Origin: Beroe forskalii | Taxonomy: Eukaryota; Ctenophora; Nuda; Beroida; Beroidae | Direction of reading: 5' to 3' | Assembly: GCA_011033025.1 (NCBI GenBank) | Contig: WFMF01000063.1 | Location: 124,001-188,000, forward strand | DNA length: 64,000 bases | In this document: piece by piece, positions 37,718 through 47,705 of the stretch | Layout of the letters: every line of letters starts with the position of its first letter | Position numbering within the stretch: the first letter of the stretch is position 1 | Translations under genes and position numbers: made by a program | The notes under the pieces: model-generated | Seen by the model: the letters and a program-made list of their open reading frames with translations, nothing else | What the model was told of the DNA's origin: nothing | The model's database searches: none

Positions 37718-40700
37718 TTATATACTTATATTATCTTTAAAAGCTTTCTCAAATAAGTGTGTTTTCAACTGTTTTTTAAAATCTTTAATTTCAGGAATAC
37801 TTCTTATTGAATAAGGTAAACTGTTCCAAATTTTAGGCCCACTATATTGAAAAGCTGATTCAGTTCTTGAAAAGTTTGTTCGACAAGGTTTTTTAAGGAT
37901 GAAAAAATCATTGTCCAATCTAAGACTTACTCTCTTAGTATCTCGTAAGGAAATTAGGTCCTTCAAATAATTGGGAGCTATATTATTTATACATTTAAAA
38001 ACTAACAGGGCAATTTTAAATTGAATTCTATAAATGACTGGCAAAAAGTGTAGTTCTTTCAAATAAGGACTGATTGATGTCCATTTCTTTTTACCATACA
38101 GTTTGAAAATAAATCTGACAGCATTGTTTTGGATCTTCTGAAGTTTCTGAATATACTTCTCTGTAGCCAGTAAGTATGAAGAGTTGCAATAGTCCAAAAC
38201 AGATAAAATGTGTGCATGAACCATTTGAACTTTAAGTTCATGGGTGAGTCTTGATCCAATGCGTTTTATATTCCTAAGATTAAGATAGCAGATCTGTGTG
38301 ATATGATTGATCTGATCTTCCATAGAGAGTCGATGGTCAAAGTAAAACCCAAGATTTTTGGTTGCAAGCACTGGACTGACGGACAGATCAGAGGCAGTTT
38401 CACTTAAATCCAGGGACTTGATTGGACTGACATAGTAACCAATATGGGGGGATTGTAGCCCAAAAAAAACCAAAAAAAACCAAAAAAAACCAAGCCCAAG
38501 ATCCCAAATTTAGGGTAGGGCTTGGTTTTTTTTGGTTTTTTATTTTTTGGTTTTTTCGGTTTTTTGGTTTTTTTTTGGGTTGGATTTTTGAACTTTTGGA
38601 CATTTCACACCAATGTGTTATTTGTGTTATTTACATGTTCTTATTGATACTCAATGGTTTCCAATCATTACAGATGGCTTAAATCACTATTTTAAGGACT
38701 TTATTAGCATCCGAGGAGCATTTTAAGAGCCTTCAGTGCTTTTTTTGATAAGGTACAACGGAAAATCATAAGATAGCACGGGACCTTGGTCCAACAGTGA
38801 TTAGAGAGGAACAGTAAAGGATCAAAAGGTGTCGAATCAGACGATACTGGTCTAAACAAGAGTGCTCTGGCCACTCATTAGTCAATACTCGAGGGTCCTT
38901 CAAAAGGTCGCCCTTGGTTCACCAGGGGCCGGATGACGAAGGGCCAAGGATTCACCAAGCGTTACATCGCATCTCAGGGCGAGATAAGAGTCAAGGAGAA
39001 GGCTTCATGAGGAGGAGGTCAGACAAGTGTCACCAGAGGTTCAGAGAAGTGTTGCAAGGAGTCAACTGAGAGTCACAAGGGGCAGGAAAGGACCAACACG
39101 GCACCAGATGAAGGTCGGCCAGTTGAAAGCAATGTAAGAATTTAGCATTCTTGCTTCAATTATGATTGACAAAGGTCAGCCACAATGATCGCCAGAAGAC
39201 CAGTTTGTAGGCATGTAGTCACCAAGCAATGATAAAGGCTTTATCAGTCAGCAAGGCTTGATTATTGATGCTCACAGCTCAGCATATCTTTCACGAAGTC
39301 ACAAGGTCATCTGTGTGGCTAAGGGACAGGCAAGTGCCACCAGCTTCTTGCGAGAGTCGACTTGTTGATGAAACGTGTCCTGTGAAGTGTGAAGTCATGA
39401 TTGAGTAATTAACACTGGGAGAAGTGAGTCTCAAAAGGCTGCCGCCAAGGGTCTGGTCAGACTCTGGTTCATGTAGGAGGGTATTCGGCCAGAAGATCAG
39501 GTCAGAATCACCAGTGGGTTACTTGATCAACTAAGAGATAACAGTGGGCCAGACAAGAAGTACCAGCTGGGTCATGAGATAAGTGTTGTCACCAGTGGTT
39601 TAGGCTTTTAGGCAAGATCAGGAGACGCCAGTAGGTCAGGTAGGATCAAGGGACGCCAGTAGGTCAGGTAGGATCAGGAGACGCCAGTCTCCAATGGGTC
39701 AGGTAGGATCAGTACAGATTCCAGTAGGTCAAGTAGGATCAGTCCAGATGCCAGTAGGTCAGGTAGGATCAGGAGACGCCAGTAGGTCAGGTAGGATCAG
39801 GAGACGCCAGTCTCCAATGGGTCAGGTAGGATCAGTACAGATTACAGTAGGTCAGGTAGGATCAGTCCAGATGCCAGTAAGTCAGATAGGATCAGGAGAC
39901 GCCAGTAGGTCAGGTAGGATCAGGAGACGCCAGTTATAGGTCAGGTAGGAACCGGAGACGCCAGTAGGTCAGGTAGGATCAGGAGACGCCAGTTATAGGT
40001 CAGGTAGGATCAGGAGACGCCAATAGGTCAGGTAGGATCAGGTGAGACGCCAGTCAGGTCAGTAGGACAAGTAGGATCAGGCAGGATCAGGGGGACGCCA
40101 GTAGGACAAGTAGGATCAGGCAGGAGACGCCAATAGGTCAGGTAGGATCAGGATTCAGGAGACGCCAATAGGTCAGGTAGGATCAGGAGACGCCAGTAGG
40201 TCAGGTAGGATCAGGGGACGCCAGTAGGTCAGGTAGGATCAGGAGACGCCAGTAGGTCAGGTAGGATTAGGAGGCTCGGGTAGGATTAGGAGACACCAGT
40301 CTCCAATGGGTCAGGTGGAATCAGTCCAGATGCCAGTAGGTCAGGTAGAATCAGTCCAGATGCCAGTAGGTCTGGTAGGATCAGGAGACGCCAGTAGGAT
40401 CAGGAGACACCAGCTGTAGGTCAAGTAGGATCAAGAGACGCCAGTACACACTACACAGTAGGTCAGGTAGGATCAGTCCAGATGCCAGTAGGAGACGCCA
40501 GTTATAGGTCAGAAAGGATCTGGAGACACCAGAAGATCAGGTAGGATCAGGAGACGCCAGTGGGTCAGGTAGGATCAGGAGACGTCAGTTATAGGTCAGG
40601 TAGGATCAGGAGACGCCAGAAAATCAGGTAGAATCAGGAGATGCCAGTAGCTCAGGTAGGATCAGAAGACGTTAGTAAGTCAGGTAGGATAAAGAAACGC

Positions 40701-43700
40701 CAATGGCTAAAACAGTTACCTATTTGAGCTTTCAATCTAAGTGTCACTAGTGGGTCAGGCAAGAAGTAGCAGCTGGGTCAACAGATAAGTATCTGCTGTC
40801 ACCTATGGTCAGCCAATGGTCGAAAGTAGGTCAGATAAGATTCTTTAGTAGGTCAGGTAAGGTTGTCAGTAGGGTAGGTGAGAGACGCTAGTAGGTCAAG
40901 TAGGAGGCACCAGGAGATCAGGTAAGTGTTACCTGTGGTCCGATTGGCAGCTGGGTCATGAGGAGTCACCAGTCGGTGAGGCATTCAGGCAAAAGGCCTA
41001 ACTTGGTCACAATTTGGTCAGGCTAGAATCGCCACCTAGAACGGGTAAAGGTCACCAGTACGCCAATAGGTCAGGCAAAAGTCATTATTCAGCCAGGCTA
41101 GAGAGAAAGAGGCCCTAGTTGGTCAGGTCAGAGTCACCAGTGAGTTAGGCAAGAGTTAAAAGCTGGGTCTGGCATGGGTCACTAGTCACTGAGGCAAGAG
41201 TCACCAGTAGGTCAGCAAGGGACACCTGTTAGTCAGGCAATGTTGTGCATTTTACTGTAAGGTGATACTTAAGCCCTTTAAGCTCTGAAAGTGTGAAAAT
41301 ATCCGTTTCTATTCATCAAATTAACTTAAAGAGCCGCTGACTGTGAAAATTATGTCCAAAAACAACAGATTTTTAAGTTAAAATTCATTGGAAAAAGCCC
41401 CAGAAATTACCAAAATGTAACCCAAAAAAAACCTAAAAAAACCAAAAAAAACCAAAAAAAACCTAGCCCAAGAATCGAAAAATAGGGTAGGGCTTGGTTT
41501 TTTTTGGGCTACAATCCCCCCCAATATCTATAAACTCAGTTTTTTCATCATTTAATTTCAAAAAGTTGAACATCATCCACTCTTTCACTTCAATGAAGCA
41601 CTCTTTTATCACAGAAAGATTAGGGGTGGCACTATGTACATCAAAAGCAAAGTAGATCTGAGTATCATCAGCGTAAAGGTGGACAGAAAGACCATATTTC
41701 ATGATTATTTCCTCAAGATCTTTGGTGTAAAGAATAAACAATAGTGGACCTAAGATTGATCCTTGTGGTACTCCAATCTCTAGTAAATGTTCAGTAGAAG
41801 AACTATCATTTATAGTGACTTTGAACTTCCTTTCTGATAGGTATGATTTAAACCATTGTAATGCTGTTCCATGCACACAGTATTTCATCTGCAGTTTTTT
41901 CAAGAGCAGCCTATGGTTGATTGTATCAAAAGCTGCACTAAGGTCTAACAGCAACAGCACAACATTTTCTTTTCCATCCAACATTAGAAGTATATCATTT
42001 TGTATTTTCAGTACTGCTGTCTCACAACTGTGATATTTTCGATATGCAGACTGAAAATCACTGAAAAGACATTGATCCTCAAGGTGTTTGACTAGCTGAC
42101 TGTGAACTATTTTCTCTAGTAATTTAGAAAGATAAGGCAAATTACTAATTGGCCTATAGTTGCTAAGTACATCACTATCAAGAGAAGGTTTTTTAATGCC
42201 AGGCCTCACAGAAGCTGTCTTGAATTTACTTGGAAAATATCCTGTTTTCAGAGACTCATTGATGATATAATGAATGATCCTTATGAGTTCTGGAAGGCAT
42301 GCTTTGAAAAGTGTGACTGGAATTGGGTCTAAGGAGCATGATTTATCTGGAAGGTCTAGAGCCAATTCCATGACTTCTTCTATGGAAACTTCCTGGAAAA
42401 AGGACAAATTTTCGGTGGAATTTTTGTTTGGCAAAATCTGGTGAGTATTTGTGGACTCATTAAGGTTTTCTTCAATATTACAGTAGATTGATTTGACTTT
42501 TTCATCAAAGAAGGTGCCAAACTTTTCAGCAACTGTGAGATCATCTTTGTCATTTGGTAGTTTTTTACAGCCAATTTCACGATCAAGCAGTTTGTTGATG
42601 ACCTTGTATGTACCTTTAGGATCCCCTTTCACCATAGATAGTTTTTCATCATAGTATTGATTTCTAACCTGGTCTATAATAATAGCTTTATCAATACACT
42701 TTTCATGGAAGATTTCATTGATTTCTGGATCATCAGGATTTTTTGCTGCTTTTCTTTGAGCTTTTCGTGCCTCAGTCCTGGCATTCTGACATCTTTCATT
42801 CCACCATGGAGATCGATTGTGGTTGAATTTTTTGGAAGTCAAAGGAGCATGTTTATCTAATAATTCAATCATTGTACTCAAATATAAATCAACTGCATGG
42901 TCAATGGAATCGAAATCTGAAAGGTTAACAGGGGAGCAGAAAAGATCTTCTCTGAAGCTAGGCAAATCTATTTTTTTGAAGTCTCTTACATCTTTGAATT
43001 CAAATTTTGACTCTTTTCTAGTTATTGAAACATCAACTGGGAGAGTAAAGCTAACAAGATAGTGATCTGATGTTGTGCCAGTGTTCTTGTCAACTTTGAC
43101 ATCAGAAATTTCAACAGTATCAATAGCCGATTGTAAGGAAAACACTAGATCAAGAGTACTGCCCGAGATTTGAGTGGGACCAGTGACATGTTGTTTAAAA
43201 CCTTTGTTTTTGCAAAGAGACATGAACTTTTGAGCATTTAAATCGTTTTCATTCTCTACATGGAAGTTGAAATCTCCACATATGATTGGATATCCTGTTT
43301 TGAGGAGTAATTCATCTAAGTAAGTTTCAAATTCTTCCATGAATGTCTTTATCTTTGTTTCCTGGTATTTAAGCTTTGATTTTGCTTGAGTTGTACGGTA
43401 AATTGCACAAAGACGGATTAAATCTGAGCTGGTTTTGATTATACACTCAGTCACTTCAAAGGCTTTGTATCCAGTTATCTTATTGGCCACAGGCTTCATT
43501 TTTTCTGTATTATAGATAAAAGCAAGACCACCACCTCTCCCTTTCCGTGGTGCATTTATAACATCAAAACCTGCTTCATGAACTTCTGAAAAACGGGCAC
43601 TTTCATTAGAGGTGAACCATGTCTCAGTCACACAGCATATATCAATTTTTTGATCATTGATCATTTCTAAGACCCCTCTAACCTTATTACACATTGATTG

Positions 43701-43754
43701 TGCATTAAAACAACCCACATGTATTTTTCTATCTGATTCTGCACTAATTTTCAC
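37718..43754 (-). CDS. LINE ORF2: endonuclease-reverse transcriptase, interrupted
   Basis: Coding parts are 41521-43754 and 37718-38438, together 984 codons plus stop once the insertion and one target copy are ignored. Endonuclease motifs: FNAQSMCNK, VTETWF, ICGDFNFH and SDHYLVSF. Reverse transcriptase motifs: RPISNLPYLSKLLEK, LLLLDLSAAFDTINH, GVPQGSILGPLLFILY and the catalytic YADD. The C-terminal domain has the WNSLPYSIR-type tail common in CR1/L2 relatives. It nicks target DNA and primes cDNA synthesis. The frame opens at a GTG within ATGTGA, with no early ATG, so translation probably depends on reinitiation or frameshift. As it stands the interrupted gene should be inactive. Confidence 0.88.
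38446..41520. mobile_element. 3,075-bp non-autonomous inverted-repeat element in the LINE
   Basis: Terminal inverted repeats start GGGGGGATTGTAGCCC and continue with AAAAAAAACC units. Each end also contains a hairpin (CCAAGCCC ... TAGGGTAGGGCTTGG). The flanking 7-bp duplication CCAATAT splits ORF2. There is no transposase ORF; the interior is single-copy-looking DNA plus a large minisatellite. A 7-bp target duplication is compatible with P-like or Dada-like transposons, but the superfamily is not established. Confidence 0.82.
39610..40700 (+). repeat. ~27-bp minisatellite inside the inserted element
   Basis: About 35-40 variants of GTAGGTCAGGTAGGATCAGG followed by AGACGCCA. Decayed units (GGTCAGGC, CACCAGT) extend from about 39,100 to 41,240. 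The ORF reading MGQVGSVQ at 39,694 is a repeat artefact. Confidence 0.9.
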
Positions 43755-44566
43755 ATTACGTTTTTTGATACCAGTTCTGTGTTTTCTTTTAAGCGCTCAA
43801 TTTCTCTCAACATAACAGGACATTTTGAGTCACCAGCATTGTGGGACTTGTAGTTTTCAGCATCATCAGAATGAGTTGAGCCCAGGCATCTAGCACAACA
43901 GTGATTGGCTTGATTGTTCTTGAACTGACATGCAGATGACCTGTGTTTACCCATACAGAACATACATGTTGCATCTTTGCTCCTATTTGGACAATCATTC
44001 GAAATATGGCCAATCATCTGGCAGTGATAACAATGTTTTACATGATACCTATCTTTTATCTGATACCGACTGTTTCCAAGGTATAAGTTTCCACTTTGAT
44101 GGCTCAAAATAGCAAGCCTTATAGCTGGAGAAACTTTCAAGCCAATTGAGACATGTTTAGTAGCTGGATTCTGATTGATATAAATAACATCAATGGTATG
44201 ACCAGAATTATGCAAATTTGCCACACTGGGGTTCTTGGCAAGAATCTTTTCAACAATAACACTTTTTTCCTGTAGTCTTATAGCATTACTGTTCCCTGAT
44301 CTATCGATACCTTCTAATACATCTTCAAGGACATTTGGCAAATAGATTTTAGGGAGCATCTTACTGCCAGACTTGGTATGATAATTTAGGTTCTCCAGTA
44401 TTTTAGAAGAATCTATCTTGTCTTTTCCTTCATCTCTAGAAATTTTGTCCTTAAAACCAATAACAACTTTCATGCTCTTTGGATTAGTTCTTATGAATTC
44501 AACCTGGGTGTCACTGAGCTTCTTCTCAATCACTTTCTTAACAACATTCATTGAGGAAAACGTCAC
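43751..44566 (-). CDS. LINE ORF1: nucleic-acid-binding protein with zinc knuckles
   Basis: 271 residues. The C-terminal third has a CCHC knuckle (CYHCQMIGHISNDC, about residues 183-196), a second Cys/His knuckle (CMFCMGKHRSSAC) and a further Cys/His-rich segment (CCARCLGSTH). Such ORF1 proteins coat LINE RNA and act as chaperones during retrotransposition. The N-terminal region is lysine-rich and lacks a recognisable RRM. The stop overlaps the beginning of the ORF2 frame (ATGTGA). Confidence 0.85.
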   Translation of the reverse strand: MTFSSMNVVKKVIEKKLSDTQVEFIRTNPKSMKVVIGFKDKISRDEGKDKIDSSKILENLNYHTKSGSKMLPKIYLPNVLEDVLEGIDRSGNSNAIRLQEKSVIVEKILAKNPSVANLHNSGHTIDVIYINQNPATKHVSIGLKVSPAIRLAILSHQSGNLYLGNSRYQIKDRYHVKHCYHCQMIGHISNDCPNRSKDATCMFCMGKHRSSACQFKNNQANHCCARCLGSTHSDDAENYKSHNAGDSKCPVMLREIERLKENTELVSKNVM

Positions 44567-44869
44567 TTGATTATAAAGAACCCTTCCCTAAATAAAGTGA
44601 CTTTGAAAATTTCAAAAGCAACCATCTGTAAAGCCTGAGTCACGTTTGTTGATTTCTTGTTAATCCACTAGTGAATTTTGCTCGAAGATAACTTATTCAA
44701 AATTATCGCCGATGAAATTTTAACCTCCTATTTCGATGTGAGGTTTAGAATTGGCCTTTATCAATACCACATTAATCGTTGAATAGATCAGTAATAATCT
44801 TAAATGTAGTGATGTGTACGTCTAAACTACTAAGTTACGTGTCGGTATTATACTTATCCTGACAACACT

Positions 44870-45185
44870 TTACCCAGTGAAGTGTTGTCAGGGCAAAATG
44901 GTGTCGATGTAAAGTGGCGTCGAGGTAATGCGTTGTGAGGGTATTAAAGTGGTGTCAAAGTAAAGTGGTGTCAGGGTATGATGATGCCATGGTTTAGGAA
45001 AGTCAGGATAAAATGGTGTCGGTGTAATGTGGTGTCGAGGTAATGCGTTGTCAGGGTATTAAGGTGGTGTCACAGTAAAGTGGTGCTGAAGAGTCAGGGT
45101 AAAATCGTGACAGGGTAAGGTGATGCCAGGGTTTAATGAAGTCAGGGTAAAATGGTGTTAGAGCGAAATGGTACTAGAGTAAACA
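44870..45185 (+). repeat. 16-bp minisatellite (GGTGTCAGGGTAAAGT type)
   Basis: Tandem AAGTGGTGTCAGGGTA-like 16-bp units, about 18 copies. Same family as 47,460-47,705 and, inverted, the T-box intron. Confidence 0.85.
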
Positions 45186-45189
45186 GGAT

Positions 45190-45505
45190 TAAACAGGATT
45201 AAACAAAAATAGTCCAAAGAAGCCCTAACACTTCTGTTTGGACGGAATATACATGACATTGAATCTGAAATGATATATTAAAATTGAAATCTCGAATTAT
45301 AAAGTGACTTTAATAATTTAAATAGTGAAAAAAGCTTAATACACGAAAAGTCCAGTCAATAGCCAAATACATTAAACAACGAAATAATTTAAATAGAAAA
45401 GATGAAAGACCCAACATGCCCAAAAACACACAAACCCTACCAATGAAAAGATAACAACAAAAACAGTGACACGCACATACACACACACCAACACGCACAC
45501 ACACA
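45190..45505. other. No gene recognised; CA-rich end
   Basis: AT-rich DNA followed by a CA microsatellite at about 45,475-45,506. The LINE's own 5' limit lies before 44,870, so this is not LINE sequence. Confidence 0.5.
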
Positions 45506-47015
45506 CCTTCCAAAAGTGGGTAGCAGGAGTAGCACTGCTACCGAGGGGATTTTGTTTTCAAAACCGAGGGGATTTTCAAGTCAAGATGCACGCACGCGCA
45601 GCGCGCGTGCCTCGCCGAAATCTCGAAAAAAAAAATTGATAAAAATTGTATTTATTTGCAACTAATGCGTTCTAATATGTAACAATGTAGATCAATTGTA
45701 ACTGTAAAGATGCATATGTGAAGGGAATACAAACATACAAAGGGACATGAGGGGAAGTGATCATAAGGTGAGGGGAAGCGGCTAGTGAAGCACTGAAGCA
45801 AGGGGAAGTGAAGTAGAGGGGAAGATGGTGTGATGGTCAGATGGGCTGAGGGGAATAAAGTGACGTTAACTGAGTGAAAGTAAGGGGACTTTAGTAACTA
45901 AGATGAGGGGAAGTGGGGTGAGGGGAATTAACTTATTAAGGTTAGGGGAAGTATGGTGAGGGGAATTAACTTATTAAGGTGAGGGGAAGTATGGTGAGGG
46001 GAAGTATAGTGAGGGGAATTATGGTGAGGGGAATTATGGTGAGGGGAAGTATGGTGAGGGGAATTACAGTGATTTGTGATGAGATGTAAGGTGAGGGGAA
46101 AAGAGGTGAGGGAAAAGCGATATGACACACACGAGGTAAATACTGACCATTTTAAACTTTTGTAATAGTTCAATGATAAATAATCGATAGAAAACGCCTT
46201 TGGCAAGAAAAGGAATGTTAATCAAATTAAACATTACCAGATTGATCTCAGAGGCAAACTCACGCACAAAACCTTAAAAATTTTCGCCTGCGGCGGGCTG
46301 TTGTGATCCAATTATGTCACAAAACAGATCCTAGACACATTCTAAGGCATAAAACCTTCACAATTTTTGCCTACCGCTGGCTGTTTTAATCACATTATAC
46401 AATAAATAGATTGATGTTAGAGGCAGATTCAGGTGCAAAACCTTAAAAATTTTCGCCTGCGGCGGGCTGCACTGATAGAATTTTGCCACTTAATTGATCC
46501 TACTCAATCTCAGGTGTAAAACTTTCACAATTTTTGCCTTTGGCTGGCTTTTTTAATCACATTATCCATTAACTAAATTGATCTTAGTATAGAGGCAGAT
46601 TCATGTGCAAAACCTTGAAAACTTTCGCCTGCAGCGGGCTGTTGTGATCCTATTATGCCACTAAATTGATCCTAGACACAATCTAGGGTATGAAACCTTC
46701 ACAATTTTTGCCTACCGCTGGCTGTTATAATCACATTATACAATAAATAGATTGATGTTTGAGGCAGATTCAGGTGCAAAACCTTAAAAATTTTCGCCTG
46801 CGGCAGGCTGCACTGATAGAATTTTGCCACTTAATTGATCCTACACAATCTTAGGTGTAAAACTTTCATAGTTTTCGCCTATGGCTGGCTGTTTTAATCA
46901 CATTATACATAAACTAAATTTATCTTAGAGGCAGATTCATGTGCAAAACCTTGAAAATTTTGAAACCGAGGGGATTTTGAAATCTGCTACCGAGGGGATT
47001 TTCCTTTTTGGAAGG
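45506..47015. repeat. Composite repeat block bounded by CTACCGAGGGGATTTT
   Basis: The outer ends are inverted (CCTTCCAAAA at 45,506; TTTTGGAAGG at 47,006) with CA-rich DNA on both sides. Just inside, ACCGAGGGGATTTT occurs twice at each end in the same orientation (about 45,539, 45,566, 46,962 and 46,989). The interior holds a GTGAGGGGAATTAT minisatellite (about 45,740-46,110) and an ~85-bp array (46,255-46,950). It may be a transposon with internal expansions; no transposase is seen. Confidence 0.7.
46255..46950 (+). repeat. Dimeric ~85-bp tandem array
   Basis: TTTTCGCCTGCGGCGGGCTG occurs at about 46,279, 46,449, 46,625 and 46,793 (A units). The related TTTTTGCCTACCGCTGGCTG type occurs at about 46,364, 46,535, 46,709 and 46,878 (B units). 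This gives an ABAB order with a ~172-bp dimer. Confidence 0.85.
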
Positions 47016-47265
47016 TAAGCGCACACACACACAAACCCACGCTGACAGCCAAACTCCCTAACACACAGAAAAGAAACACAGGCAAAACATAAGCTCAAAG
47101 AGAAACACACAATGTTCAAAGTCACACGCACACAACTCACACACTCTCGCCATCAAAGAAACGAAGACATTACACTAAAACCAAAGCTACACTCAAAAAA
47201 TGTCTTAGATAAGTGCATTCAGTGTGCTGTTTGAAGTGAAACCGCACAAATATAGAGCAGCTTCC

Positions 47266-47454
47266 TCATGGTGGCTTGCTGGTAGCGCTGGTACTGAGAG
47301 TGATTCCATCATCTTTGGCTCCATCATTGGCATCATCATTTTCTTCTGTTCTTGGAAAACGGAGGCAGTGGCAGCGTGATAGGTATCTGGCGAGCTCTCG
47401 AGTGGTCTTTGAATCCGAGAAGATGCTCTTGAGTGCGTCTGGTGAGTCTGACAT
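47266..47454 (-). CDS. Possible short gene or last exon, unknown
   Basis: 62 codons from an ATG at 47,454: MSDSPDALKSIFSDSKTTRE, then ELARYLSRCHCLRFP, an acidic EENDDAND run and a Ser/Thr-rich end. Composition looks coding and the upstream edge is the 16-bp minisatellite. ACTAAG just before the ATG could be an acceptor. No partner exon or family was identified. Confidence 0.4.
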   Translation of the reverse strand: MSDSPDALKSIFSDSKTTRELARYLSRCHCLRFPRTEENDDANDGAKDDGITLSTSATSKPP

Positions 47455-47459
47455 GATCT

Positions 47460-47705
47460 TAGTCAGGGTGTAAAGTGGTGTCAGCATTAAGTAGTGTCAG
47501 GGTAAACTGGCGTCATTGTGAAGTGGTGTCGGGGGTGCAGTGGTGTCAGAGTCAAATAGTGTCAAGGTGAAGGAGTGTCAAGGTGAAGGAGTGCCAGTGT
47601 TAAGTTGTGTCATGGCGAAGTGGGGTCAGAGTTAAGTGTTGTCAGGGTTAGATTGGTTTCAAGTTAAAGTGCTGTGACGGTAAAGTGGAGTCAGGGTCAT
47701 GTTAT
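47460..47705 (+). repeat. 16-bp minisatellite, second block
   Basis: Units such as AAGTGGTGTCAGGGTA with decay. Together with 44,870-45,185 it brackets the 45.5-47.0 kb composite block and the small ORF. Confidence 0.85.

Larger units (their letters stand above)
37505..44600 (-). mobile_element. CR1/L2-type LINE, near complete, disrupted by an insertion
   Basis: On the minus strand it has ORF1 (zinc knuckles), a short overlap, ORF2 (endonuclease plus reverse transcriptase) and a 3' region ending near a T/A run at about 37,510. The only damage to ORF2 is the element at 38,446-41,520, flanked by CCAATAT at 38,439-38,445 and 41,521-41,527. Removing it with one CCAATAT restores a continuous frame. 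The 5' end is not sharply visible; ORF1 starts at 44,566. Confidence 0.88.

Noticed and set aside
39694-39939. MGQVGSVQ-type repeated ORF
   Set aside because: Chance frame through the 27-bp minisatellite; interrupted in neighbouring units.
43807-44112. Other-frame ORFs inside LINE ORF1
   Set aside because: Shadows of the zinc-knuckle coding sequence.
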